Part shown: one piece after another, positions 8,828 to 17,055 of the stretch
Position numbering within the stretch: position 1 is the first letter of the stretch
Layout: every line of letters begins with the position of its first letter
Assembly (NCBI GenBank): GCA_943789335.1
Contig: CALSTS010000001.1
Span: forward strand, 530,518 to 594,517
From: an uncultured Pseudomonadales bacterium
GTDB taxonomy: Bacteria > Pseudomonadota > Gammaproteobacteria > Pseudomonadales > Pseudohongiellaceae
DNA length: 64,000 bases
Direction: 5' to 3'
The notes under the pieces: generated by a model
The model's input: only the letters and a program-made list of their open reading frames with translations
What the model was told of the DNA's origin: nothing
The model's database searches: none
Program-made: the position numbers and the translations under genes

Positions 8828-10162
8828 TTAGCGCACATGTAAGCGATACGCAATTATTCCACCAAGAATTACAGGCACAGAGAAAATATAAAAATTGGCA
8901 GACATATCAAAGCCCGCTGCTATAAGAAAACCTGCCGCGCCTGGACCAATAACTGCGCCTGCTCGTCCAAGTCCGATTGCCCAACCAACACCTGTGCTTC
9001 TAAAAGACGCTGGGTAAACTTTTGCGGCAACAGCATACAGTCCAGTAAAGCCTCCTTGAAACAAAATGCCAATAGCCAGAACTAAGGACAACAATAAGGT
9101 GCGTTGGTTTGGTGAAGCTGCAAATACGATGAGTAAAACGGCCGACAGCAGTAAGAAGGTACTGACAATATTGCTAAGTTTAGCTTTGGTTGAAATTGCT
9201 CCCAACAGCCAAATCCCGATTACACCACCCAAATTAAATAGAAAAAATGCCGTCCTTCCAGTTGCCGCTGTAAACCCTGAGTATTCCATTAAGGCAGGAA
9301 TCCAGGTCATTAAAAAGTACATCGTGCTAAAGCAAAGCAAAAAACAGGCCCAGATGGTTAATGTAGGCTTCCAATAGTCATTTCTAAACAAGTCTTGGAA
9401 ATTATCAATTGCATTAGCAGAACTAGATTTGTCTCGTGAATTACCGATATCTGGTAACTCGCCAATGTCACCTTTACCTAACTTTTGTAAGGTAAGATTT
9501 ATTTTTTCAAGCGCACCTTTGGGGCGACGGTCAATCAGAAACTGTAACGATTCAGGAAGAAATACCCAGGTCACTATTCCCATAAACAAAGTCAGCCCGC
9601 CGCCAAACCAGAACATTCCACGCCAGCCATATTCCGGCATGATAATACTGCCAATAACGGCGGTCATCATTGCTCCTAGAGGATAGCCCGAGGTGACCAG
9701 TGCTACTGACAAAGCTTTATATTTTTCTGGGCTATATTCGATGGCTAATGCCGCTTGACTTGCTAACATCGCCCCCGCACCGAGACCGCTTATTATTCTT
9801 AATATTATAAATTCAGTTAGTGAATTCGCATTTGCGGTAAACATAATAGAGACGCTGACCATAAACACACTGCATATTATTACCGTACGCCGACCGACAA
9901 TATCGGAAAGTGGCGCTAAAAACATTGCTCCACAAGCCATACCAAATAAGGCGGCACTTGAGATAAGGCCTAACCTGTCGGGTGTTAAATCCAATTCTGC
10001 ACCGACAGCAGTATTAACAATTGACATGGCGGTAATGTCAAAACCATCAAGCATGTTCAAAAACATACATAAACCGATAACCAGAAATTGCTGGCCCGAC
10101 GCCTTACCATTATCAATAATTTCAGCCGCAAAGTTTGCGCTTGGATTTGTAATAGTTGCCAT
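8828..10162 (-). CDS. MFS transporter, aromatic acid:H+ symporter (AAHS) type
   Basis: 444 residues with about twelve hydrophobic segments. The first helix carries the DGFD motif (LNMLDGFDITAMSIVN) typical of PcaK/BenK-like aromatic acid:proton symporters, and the MFS loop 2-3 signature DIVGRR follows LAPLS. A central hydrophilic loop with FLIDRRPKGA separates the halves. AAHS carriers import benzoate, 4-hydroxybenzoate, protocatechuate or vanillate in the inner membrane. Placement between LigAB and the Rieske oxygenase on the same strand supports uptake of the pathway substrate. The ATG at 10162 gives the full N-terminus; the 190-bp gap to LigB may carry an internal promoter. Confidence 0.85.
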   Translation of the reverse strand: MATITNPSANFAAEIIDNGKASGQQFLVIGLCMFLNMLDGFDITAMSIVNTAVGAELDLTPDRLGLISSAALFGMACGAMFLAPLSDIVGRRTVIICSVFMVSVSIMFTANANSLTEFIILRIISGLGAGAMLASQAALAIEYSPEKYKALSVALVTSGYPLGAMMTAVIGSIIMPEYGWRGMFWFGGGLTLFMGIVTWVFLPESLQFLIDRRPKGALEKINLTLQKLGKGDIGELPDIGNSRDKSSSANAIDNFQDLFRNDYWKPTLTIWACFLLCFSTMYFLMTWIPALMEYSGFTAATGRTAFFLFNLGGVIGIWLLGAISTKAKLSNIVSTFLLLSAVLLIVFAASPNQRTLLLSLVLAIGILFQGGFTGLYAVAAKVYPASFRSTGVGWAIGLGRAGAVIGPGAAGFLIAAGFDMSANFYIFSVPVILGGIIAYRLHVR

Positions 10163-10353
10163 TTAATTTTCCCCGGACTTTTTTATTTTAGTTTTCTAAC
10201 TTTAGCAAGCTTTAGCTATCTTTTTATTTTTGTTGGACTCAACGGCGTCATAAAAGCTATAACCGCAAAATGATACATAGCTCAAGATAGTATCAATTAA
10301 TGCGTTGACTGCCTAACCTAGATACTGATATCTCTTTATGCACCCTGGCAAAA

Positions 10354-11181
10354 TTATTCACTAATAGAGAATTTAGCTACCGTACAGCCAACAGCAAAAA
10401 TTGGTAGCTCTGCTGTATAAAACTGCAGCTCTCCTTGCCCTTTAGCGGCAGCGGCAGCGGCAATATAAGTCCTAATTTCAAACCCACCTTGCCCAGCCTC
10501 TTGATAAGTTTCTTCATCCTTATAGCTAAGTAATGCTTCTTTATCATTACGCAACAAACGATCAAGAAACTCTCTATCCCAAGGTTCATTGATTTTTCCT
10601 GAATCCGGCGTTGCAGGCCAGTGCGATATCCCTCCAGTCCCAACTAAAGCAACTTTTTCAGGAACTGAATCACAGGCTCGCCGCAATGCGGCGCCAAACT
10701 CCCAAGTCCTGTTTAAAGGCGTAAGAGGAGGGCCCTGACAGTTGATATTGACGGGAATAATTGGCATATCATAGCGCGGCGTTAAAAAGTTCAATGGCAC
10801 CATGATGCCATGGTCAAACTTCCATTCTTCTGCATAAGCAGTATCGACCGTGCGCATCACTTCTTTGGTTAATCTGGTCGCTAAATCCGGGGCGCCAGGA
10901 ACACTAGTCTTTTCTATTTTAAGCCATGCTGGGTCTTCAATAGGTCCCTCATAGCGATTCCCTATACCAATACAATAAGCTGGCATATTGTTCATAAAGA
11001 AATTAGCAAAATGTTCTGCCGCAATGACTATTAAAGCTTCGGCACCTGAGTCTTCAATTTCTTGTCTTTGTCTATCTAATGCCGCGTAAAACTCATCTCG
11101 CTTTTCAGTATTTTTAACCAAGTCGGCTCGCCCAGTGATGCCTGGGGCATGACTCAAGACTCCAGCATATACTAGACTCAT
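10354..11181 (-). CDS. Class III extradiol ring-cleavage dioxygenase, catalytic (LigB-like) subunit
   Basis: 275 residues of the LigB superfamily. Likely iron ligands are His11 (LSHAPG), His57 (AAEHFANFF) and Glu235 (GGFEIRTYI). The active-site histidines are at 124 (KFDHGIMVPLNF) and 187 (GTGGISHWP). LigB enzymes open dihydroxylated aromatic rings beside the two hydroxyls; protocatechuate 4,5-dioxygenase is the type member. The start codon overlaps the LigA stop by four bases (ATGA), showing translational coupling with the small subunit. It is slightly shorter than Sphingobium LigB (about 300 residues). The exact substrate (protocatechuate, gallate or another catechol) cannot be told from sequence. 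Confidence 0.85.
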   Translation of the reverse strand: MSLVYAGVLSHAPGITGRADLVKNTEKRDEFYAALDRQRQEIEDSGAEALIVIAAEHFANFFMNNMPAYCIGIGNRYEGPIEDPAWLKIEKTSVPGAPDLATRLTKEVMRTVDTAYAEEWKFDHGIMVPLNFLTPRYDMPIIPVNINCQGPPLTPLNRTWEFGAALRRACDSVPEKVALVGTGGISHWPATPDSGKINEPWDREFLDRLLRNDKEALLSYKDEETYQEAGQGGFEIRTYIAAAAAAKGQGELQFYTAELPIFAVGCTVAKFSISE

Positions 11182-11549
11182 TGTGCTTTTCCTTCTTCTA
11201 TTTCTTCTTCTATTTCTTCTTGTTTGCCTTCAACAGTGAAGCTTTCACCGCCGCCAGTCATGGCATAAACACCCGCGCGCACAGGGCCGTATTTTGTTAC
11301 CCCTTCACGCATCATCTCCAGATAATCAAACCATTCGATGCCGAGCAGGGCAGCATAATGCATTAGGATTTGCCCATTAACGCCTAGCACATAAAGAAGG
11401 CCTATATCCCCTTCTCGTAAAGCATTGCTTTCTTCTGTGCTCAAGTCGAATTGACTGATAAGGGCTTCAATATCGCTGTGGAAATTTTCTTTTACTGAAT
11501 CATCTCGATTTAGTTCATATAGAAACTTTTGTAATTGATAGAGACTCAT
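11178..11549 (-). CDS. LigA-like small subunit of extradiol dioxygenase
   Basis: 123 residues. The central part (LYQLQKFLYELNRDD, LREGDIGLLYVLGVNG, LGIEWFDYLEMM) matches the small alpha subunit (LigA) of protocatechuate 4,5-dioxygenase, which lids the active site of LigB. An AGGA Shine-Dalgarno lies about six bases before the ATG. The last 15 residues are an extra Glu-rich tail (EEIEEEIEEG) encoded by a repeated TTCTTCTAT-type stretch on the plus strand. It is the first gene of a five-gene minus-strand run (LigA, LigB, AAHS transporter, Rieske oxygenase, PPOX). Confidence 0.82.
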   Translation of the reverse strand: MSLYQLQKFLYELNRDDSVKENFHSDIEALISQFDLSTEESNALREGDIGLLYVLGVNGQILMHYAALLGIEWFDYLEMMREGVTKYGPVRAGVYAMTGGGESFTVEGKQEEIEEEIEEGKAQ

Positions 11550-11739
11550 TTTTTTCCTATCTGAGGGAGTGTATTTATATTGCGCAAAATCAGTTTTACT
11601 GTTTATATTTTTTTGTGCCCCTAGCTTAACTTCAATGCCTTAAAAACTAAAGTATTGAGAATGCCTTTATGGATTTGATTGTGTAATATAGCTCCAAGAT
11701 TAAATTTCTAATTGCTACAAACTTATAGAGAGGTTCTAC
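11550..11739. promoter_or_regulatory. Divergent promoter region between ligA-like operon and aldehyde dehydrogenase
   Basis: This 190-bp AT-rich gap separates two divergently transcribed catabolic units, so it must contain both promoters. A candidate -10 (TAATAT, 11684-11689) faces the dehydrogenase, but I see no well-spaced -35. An AGAGAGG Shine-Dalgarno precedes the ATG at 11740. No adjacent regulator gene is present and no clear operator palindrome stands out. Confidence 0.4.
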
Positions 11740-13146
11740 ATGCCAGAATTTAGTATGACTATTGGCGGCCAACAGGTCCCTACCAAAGAAACATTTGAAG
11801 TTATCAACCCTGCAACAGGCGAGCTTGTAGCCTTGTGTCCAAATGCAAGTGCTGAAGACCTTGATGCTGCTGTGGCAGCCGCAAAAGAGGCGTTTCCGGG
11901 CTGGTCATCGATGCCTGACTCAGACCGCCAAGCGGCTTGTGCTGCGCTTGCAGGAAAACTTGAAGAAGAGGCTGAAAATATTGCTCAAACCTTAACCCTA
12001 GAGCAAGGTAAGCCCTTAGGCGGCCTGGGCTCTCGCTTTGAAATGGGCGCTGCGCAAGCCTGGACAGGTTATACAGCAGGGCTGTCTATGCCTGTTAAAG
12101 TTCTACAAGATGATGATGAAGCACATATTGAACTGCACCGTAAACCAATCGGTGTTGTTGGTTCAATAACGCCTTGGAACTGGCCTGTTATGATTGCCAT
12201 CTGGCACATTATTCCAGCGCTTAGAGCTGGTAATACGGTTGTTATTAAGCCTTCGCCTTACACATCGCTTTCGACCTTGCAGGCTGTTCAGGCAATGAAT
12301 GAAATTCTACCCTCAGGCGTACTAAATGTTGTCAGCTCAGATGACAAACTGGCCAATATTGGTGCTGCCATGGCTGCACACCCTGATATTCAAAAGATTG
12401 TCTTTACCGGCTCCTGTGGGACTGGTGAAAAAATCATGCAAACTGCCGCTAACACTATGAAACGTTTGACTCTGGAAATGGGAGGCAATGATGCTGGCAT
12501 CGTCTTGCCAGACTGTGACCCTAAAGCAATTGCAGAAGGCTTATTCTGGGGCGCCTTTATTAATAACGGGCAAACTTGTGCCTGCATGAAACGACTGTAC
12601 GTCCACGACAGTATTCATGATGAGGTCTGTGAAGAGCTGGTCAATTTTGCCAAAAATATCCCAATGGGTAACGGGATGGATGAAGGCAGCGTTCTTGGCC
12701 CAATTAACAACCAAATGCAATTTGATAAGGTCGCCAGACTCGTCGCAGACGGCGCAAAACAAGGTAAGGTCTTATTAGGTGGCGAACCCGGTGAAGGCTT
12801 GTTCTTCCCAATTACAATTATCTCTGATCTGCCAGCTGATGCGCCTTTAATTATTGAGGAGCAATTTGGGCCGGCCTTGCCAGTTATTCGATACACTGAT
12901 CTTGATGAGGCTATTGCTGCAGCAAACGACTCTGATAACGGTCTTGGTGGATCTGTATGGTCAACTGACATTGAAAAAGCCAAGGGGGTTGCTTCAAGAA
13001 TGGAATGTGGATCAGTCTGGATTAACAAGCATGGCGCTATCCAGCCTAACGCGCCCTTTGGTGGAGTGAAGCGTTCTTCTTTAGGCGTCGAATTCGGCGA
13101 AGAAGGCCTGCTTGAAAATACCACAATACAAGTAGTTTTCAGCTAA
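11740..13146 (+). CDS. NAD(P)-dependent aldehyde dehydrogenase
   Basis: 468 residues, the usual ALDH length. The cofactor and active-site motifs are present: SITPWNWPVMIAIW, then FTGSCGTGEK, the catalytic glutamate in TLEMGGNDA and the nucleophilic cysteine in NNGQTCACMKRLYV. The C-terminal PFGGVKRSSLGVEFG is also typical. It oxidises an aldehyde to its acid. It is transcribed divergently from the LigAB/Rieske operon over a 190-bp shared promoter region, which suggests an aromatic aldehyde such as vanillin, or the semialdehyde produced by ring cleavage (inference). It belongs to the general ALDH superfamily rather than the LigC type, which is a different fold. Confidence 0.88.
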   Translation: MPEFSMTIGGQQVPTKETFEVINPATGELVALCPNASAEDLDAAVAAAKEAFPGWSSMPDSDRQAACAALAGKLEEEAENIAQTLTLEQGKPLGGLGSRFEMGAAQAWTGYTAGLSMPVKVLQDDDEAHIELHRKPIGVVGSITPWNWPVMIAIWHIIPALRAGNTVVIKPSPYTSLSTLQAVQAMNEILPSGVLNVVSSDDKLANIGAAMAAHPDIQKIVFTGSCGTGEKIMQTAANTMKRLTLEMGGNDAGIVLPDCDPKAIAEGLFWGAFINNGQTCACMKRLYVHDSIHDEVCEELVNFAKNIPMGNGMDEGSVLGPINNQMQFDKVARLVADGAKQGKVLLGGEPGEGLFFPITIISDLPADAPLIIEEQFGPALPVIRYTDLDEAIAAANDSDNGLGGSVWSTDIEKAKGVASRMECGSVWINKHGAIQPNAPFGGVKRSSLGVEFGEEGLLENTTIQVVFS

Positions 13147-13244
13147 TAGTTTATGCCAGGGCAGGGACGCTATGAGCACAACAGATGTTTTAATTCTGCG
13201 ACTATTGTCCTAGTTAAAACTATATATCCAAAGGGATTTGGGCG

Positions 13245-13300
13245 AATGCTGCTGAGCCAATGATTAACCCTTTGGTTACCAGCATTGTTTTTTTCTTTTT
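13245..13300 (+). terminator. Rho-independent terminator after the aldehyde dehydrogenase
   Basis: The outer stem AATGCTG (13245-13251) pairs with CAGCATT (13280-13286). An inner CCAA/TTGG pair (13257-13260 and 13272-13275) strengthens it, and a T-rich tract (G, seven T, C, five T) follows at once. It lies about 100 bp past the aldehyde dehydrogenase stop codon. Confidence 0.7.
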
Positions 13301-13356
13301 GTCTTAAAAACAGCATTCTAAAAACTCTTTAATTACTCGCATAGTAGGCTGTAACA

Positions 13357-13605
13357 ATGTCTGAAATTAAATTTTCTAGTGAAGAAAAGGGCGTATTAGC
13401 TCACAAAATTAAGGAATACTTTTCTAAAGAATTAGAGCATGAAATTGGACAATTTGAAGCAGAGTTTCTTTTAGAGTTCTTTAGCAAAGAAATTGGCGCT
13501 TACTATTATAATCGCGGCCTTTATGATGCGCGCACCATATTCGAAACAAAACTAGAATCTATTGATGAAGCTATTTATGCAATAGAAAAAGAAACAAATG
13601 CCTAA
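13357..13605 (+). CDS. DUF2164 family protein
   Basis: 82 residues. The pattern of DUF2164 is clear: a charged N-terminal helix ending YFSKELEHEIGQFEAEFLL, then LEFFSKEIGAYYYNRGLYDA and a C-terminal helix. This is a widespread small cytoplasmic family of unknown function. The gene stands alone between the terminator of the aldehyde dehydrogenase and the VOC pseudogene on the same strand; the context says nothing about its role. The ATG at 13357 gives the expected family N-terminus. Confidence 0.8.
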   Translation: MSEIKFSSEEKGVLAHKIKEYFSKELEHEIGQFEAEFLLEFFSKEIGAYYYNRGLYDARTIFETKLESIDEAIYAIEKETNA

Positions 13606-13628
13606 CTAAAAAGATCAAAAGGGCTTGG

Positions 13629-13986
13629 ATGAATGAGCATGAAAAAATAAATTATGTTGAATTTGCTTCTACAAATTTGCTTAAGACAAAACGATTTATT
13701 CCGCCACTTTTAATTGGGAGTTTGAAGATTTCGGTTCTGACTACACTGCTTTGTCTAACCAAGGTCTCGATGCTGGATTTAATAGTGCCGCACTTTCCTC
13801 ATCTATAGCTCAGGGCTTCGCCTTAACTATTATCTACAGCATGAATCTGGGAAATACATTTAGAAAAGTCATAATTGCAAGGGCATAATAACTAAAGAAA
13901 TATTATCTTTTCCTGGAGGGCGGCGTTTCGAATTTACAGAGCCCGCTGGAGATGAATTTGCAGCTTAGTTAGAACTTGGCTGTTAA
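13629..13986 (+). pseudogene. Degraded VOC/glyoxalase-family gene
   Basis: Reading across frames recovers a VOC-fold protein. The frame from ATG 13629 gives MNEHEKINYVEFASTNL. A different frame then gives FNWEFEDFGSDYTALSNQ, GLDAGFNS and IIYSMNLGNTFRKV and ends at a TAA. The remaining part gives ILSFPGGRRFEFTEPAGDEF, followed by an in-frame TAG where homologues usually have Trp, and finally a TAA at 13984-13986. The pieces follow the order and spacing of glyoxalase/bleomycin-resistance-like proteins (WxFxDxGxDY, GGLDGGF, FPGGRRFxFxDPxGN), but the region between KTKRF and FNWEF is too short. At least two frame changes plus two stops in 360 bp point to real decay. Function is lost or doubtful. 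Confidence 0.75.
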
Positions 13987-13994
13987 TTGTGTCG

Positions 13995-14636
13995 TTATTC
14001 CCAAGATGCTCGAACCACAGCATAGTTTGTAGCCATACTTTCTGGGTTATGTGGTAATTTGAAAAAGCCGTGAAAAAGCCCATTCGGATTAATCAATGCA
14101 ATTTCTCCACTATGGCTTACCAAATACTCATCGTCAGCGCCTGGAGTATAAGCAAAGGCAATGTTGAGCTGAGAAGAAAATTTAAATATTTCGATATATT
14201 CGCCGGTTAAACCCAAGTAGTCATCATTAAAATATCCAACATAATCACGCAACTTTTCAACACTGTCTCGTTGTGGGTCAACGCTTACCATAAAGACTTG
14301 GGTGTCTTCTGCATACTCTCCACTATTCTCTAGTAAAGCACTAAACTGGTTCAGTGTTGCCATTGTTAATGGGCAAATATCCGGGCAATAAGTATAACCA
14401 AAAAATATTAAGGTCCATTTATCTTGTAATAGAGTTGAATCAACTGTATTGCTATTATGATCTATTAATGTGAACTCATTAATAGGTCTTGGTTCATCAT
14501 AAACATAAAGGCCATTTGCAGAGAGCTCTGCATTGGTCATTAGCGCAGGCGAAAAAATCTGATTGAAAGTTAAACCCAACAACACTGCTAATAACGCAAC
14601 GCTGGCAATAACAACTTTTACGATATTTTTTTTCAT
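13995..14636 (-). CDS. SCO1/SenC family copper chaperone for cytochrome oxidase
   Basis: 213 residues with an N-terminal membrane anchor (about 8-28) and a periplasmic thioredoxin-like domain. The copper-binding CxxxC is in FGYTYCPDICPLT (Cys84, Cys88) and the third ligand is His175 in LVSHSGEIALI. SCO proteins deliver copper to, or reduce, the CuA site of cytochrome oxidase subunit II, which here is the large CoxII at 23.1-24.5 kb. The gene follows ctaB and ctaA on the same strand with a one-base gap to ctaB, the standard ctaA-ctaB-sco order of Pseudomonas-like cox regions. Confidence 0.9.
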   Translation of the reverse strand: MKKNIVKVVIASVALLAVLLGLTFNQIFSPALMTNAELSANGLYVYDEPRPINEFTLIDHNSNTVDSTLLQDKWTLIFFGYTYCPDICPLTMATLNQFSALLENSGEYAEDTQVFMVSVDPQRDSVEKLRDYVGYFNDDYLGLTGEYIEIFKFSSQLNIAFAYTPGADDEYLVSHSGEIALINPNGLFHGFFKLPHNPESMATNYAVVRASWE

Positions 14637-14637
14637 A

Positions 14638-15543
14638 TTAAATGTAATGGTCTAGTAATAAAGCTATAAATAAAGCAATTAAATAGAAGATAGAATAACG
14701 AAACGTTTTCATGGCAGAAGTAGGGTTTGATCCAAGCATTAATTCAATCGATCGATAAAGGAATCCCCCGCCCACAACTAATGCTGCTAGCAGATATATT
14801 AACCCGCTCATCCCAGTGAGATAAGGTAAGAGACTAACAATTAACATAATAATGGTATACAACAAGGAATGAAGTTTAGTTAGCGCGTCTCCATGCGTTA
14901 CCGGCAGCATAGGAATGTCGGTTTTGGCATAGTCCTTTTTGCGATGTATAGCCAAAGGCCAGAAATGTGGAGGAGTCCAGGCAAAAATAATCAACACCAG
15001 TAATAGCCCGCCGGGGTCTACTGTTCCAGTAACAGCCGTCCAGCCTAATAAAGGTGGCATAGCACCAGATAAGCCGCCAATAACAATATTTTGTGGAGTA
15101 GCCCTTTTCAAATAGCCCGTATAGATAATCGCATAGCCTATAAAGGAAGCAAGGGTCAGCCAAGCGGAAATAGGATTAACCAAAAATATAAGTATAAGCA
15201 TGCCCAATATGCAAATACCCATGGCAAATAATAAGGCTTGCATCGGCGTAACTTTGCCTTGAGGGATCGGGCGTTTAAGGGTGCGCTGCATGATAGTCTC
15301 AATGCGATGATCTATCAGGTGGTTAATGACAGCTCCAGCACTTGCAACTAACGCTATGCCTAGATTTCCCCAGATCAGAATCGAAAGAGGGACCATCCCA
15401 GGAACAGCCAAAAACATGCCAACCAAGGATGTCAGAATCATCATCATCACAACCCGAGGTTTACACATTTCGTAGTAATCGTGCCAAGATGCTTTTTTAT
15501 CTAGGCTAATACTGTTGCTCTTGTTGATGCTTAGATTAGTCAT
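14638..15543 (-). CDS. ctaB: Protoheme IX farnesyltransferase (heme O synthase), copy 1
   Basis: 301 residues, about nine transmembrane helices, UbiA prenyltransferase superfamily. The substrate-binding motif is NHLIDHRIETIMQRTLKRP, and the second conserved loop includes WTPPHFWPLAIHRKKDY. The enzyme adds the farnesyl group to heme B to give heme O, which CtaA converts to heme A for the aa3-type oxidase. It lies between ctaA and SCO with gaps of two and one bases, so the three genes are co-transcribed. A second heme O synthase is encoded at 25394-26299. Confidence 0.92.
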   Translation of the reverse strand: MTNLSINKSNSISLDKKASWHDYYEMCKPRVVMMMILTSLVGMFLAVPGMVPLSILIWGNLGIALVASAGAVINHLIDHRIETIMQRTLKRPIPQGKVTPMQALLFAMGICILGMLILIFLVNPISAWLTLASFIGYAIIYTGYLKRATPQNIVIGGLSGAMPPLLGWTAVTGTVDPGGLLLVLIIFAWTPPHFWPLAIHRKKDYAKTDIPMLPVTHGDALTKLHSLLYTIIMLIVSLLPYLTGMSGLIYLLAALVVGGGFLYRSIELMLGSNPTSAMKTFRYSIFYLIALFIALLLDHYI

Positions 15544-15545
15544 TT

Positions 15546-16571
15546 TCAGATCATTGTTGTCGTACTTTTATTTAAGCGATAGTTCAAAGTTACCATGCTA
15601 AGCAATAAGAATGCTCCTCCCGCATTATGGGCAACCGCCACCCATAAAGGCAAAGACCAAATAATATTACTAATACCAAGCGCCACCTGGATAACTAGTA
15701 ATACAAAAATCATGTTAGTGAGGCCTTTCAAAGGCGTATTCCCATGGTTTCGATAAAGCTGCAAGATTAAGAACAACATAAAAAAAGTGACGACTAAGGC
15801 TCCAACCCGGTGCGTAAAATGGATAGCTACGCGTCCTTCTCCATCCATTTGACCGCCCAAATAATTAGGCCCAATATCCTGAAAGATATTAAAGCCACTA
15901 GCGAAATCCATTTCAGGCACTAATTGATTCTGGCAGGTTGGGAAGTCCGGACATGCAAGGGCCGCATAATTAGAACTGATCCAGCCTCCTAGAGCAATTT
16001 GGATAATCAGTAGAGTCATAGCAGTCACAGCGAGAGGCTTCAACTTAGCCCAGCGGTGAATGGGGATAGAAGGCTGTGGCCAGGGCCGATTATTCAGCCG
16101 TAAGCTAAGCAGCCAAAGCAAACTCAGCGTTGTGAAGCCTCCGAGTAAGTGGGCTGTCACTACTTGCGGCCAAAGATTAAGCGTCACCGTCCACATCCCG
16201 AAGAGGCCCTGCAAAATAACCAGAACAAGTAAGAAAATGGGTAATTTAAAAGGCTGGTCTGAGCGATGACGATGCTTCCAATTAAAGAAATTAATCAAAA
16301 TAATGACAAATCCTAGTGTGCTGGCAAAATAACGATGCACCATTTCTGGCCAGGCTTTTTCAGACTCAAATGGCGCATGTGGGTATAGCTCTTCAGCCTG
16401 AACAATCTCATCCAGTGTTTCCGGCATCCACATAAAACCATAACAGCCCGGCCAATCCGGACAACCCAAGCCCGCATCTGACAGCCTTGTAAAAGCCCCT
16501 AGCACAACGACAGAAACTGCCAGTATGGTAGCTCCTAGTGTTAAATAATAAGTTGGTTTATGACTTTTCAT
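15546..16571 (-). CDS. ctaA: Heme A synthase (COX15/CtaA)
   Basis: 341 residues with about eight membrane helices. The N-terminus has GAFTRLSDAGLGCPDWPGC, and conserved histidines occur in WPEMVHRYFAS, TAHLLGGF, HFTHRVGALV and VAHNAGGAFLL, the usual heme-ligand positions in CtaA. It oxidises the C8 methyl of heme O to a formyl group, giving heme A. First gene of ctaA-ctaB-sco on the minus strand; the 480-bp region upstream should hold its promoter. Confidence 0.92.
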   Translation of the reverse strand: MKSHKPTYYLTLGATILAVSVVVLGAFTRLSDAGLGCPDWPGCYGFMWMPETLDEIVQAEELYPHAPFESEKAWPEMVHRYFASTLGFVIILINFFNWKHRHRSDQPFKLPIFLLVLVILQGLFGMWTVTLNLWPQVVTAHLLGGFTTLSLLWLLSLRLNNRPWPQPSIPIHRWAKLKPLAVTAMTLLIIQIALGGWISSNYAALACPDFPTCQNQLVPEMDFASGFNIFQDIGPNYLGGQMDGEGRVAIHFTHRVGALVVTFFMLFLILQLYRNHGNTPLKGLTNMIFVLLVIQVALGISNIIWSLPLWVAVAHNAGGAFLLLSMVTLNYRLNKSTTTMI

Positions 16572-17055
16572 ATACTCTACCTGTGCTGGACTGATGATGT
16601 AATTTTTGAATGCAATGCGGCATTTCAGCTGGTGTATTTTTCATAGTGAAAAATTTTGCTTCAAATTATTCAATGCATATTTCAAATTAATGCGCGAGAT
16701 AAAACAAATAAAAATTATTGAATTACCTAGTAATAGAAATCTGATGAATTAATTCAGACTAGAAGCGGAAACAGATTATGCAGAATGCACATTCTTCAGT
16801 AAACCATTAATTTTCATCTTCAAAGTTTTCATCAATATCTAAGTAAATATTACGAGCTTATCTACAAATTGGATCCTCAACTCTATGTTACTTCACAGTT
16901 TTATAACTTTAGAATATTCGCACTTTAGCATTGCCAAGCATTCTTATAGGTATCTGCTTTATTTCTAAAACGTTTCTGTGTGCACAGCAGCACTTTAATA
17001 AATAGTAATGTAGAACTAGCGCTAGGCAATATCAAAAAGAAACTATCTGGGTGAA
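16572..17055. other. Long intergenic region upstream of ctaA
   Basis: 484 bp without a convincing gene. It is AT-rich and contains the imperfect palindrome TCTGATGAATTAATTCAGAC at about 16740-16759. It should hold the promoter of ctaA-ctaB-sco and the 3' end signals of the upstream di-heme peroxidase. I see no tRNA, riboswitch or gene remnant. Confidence 0.5.

Noticed and set aside
11181..11366. 61-residue Phe-rich plus-strand frame over ligA
   Set aside because: It is the antisense of the Glu-repeat region of the LigA-like gene and has low complexity.
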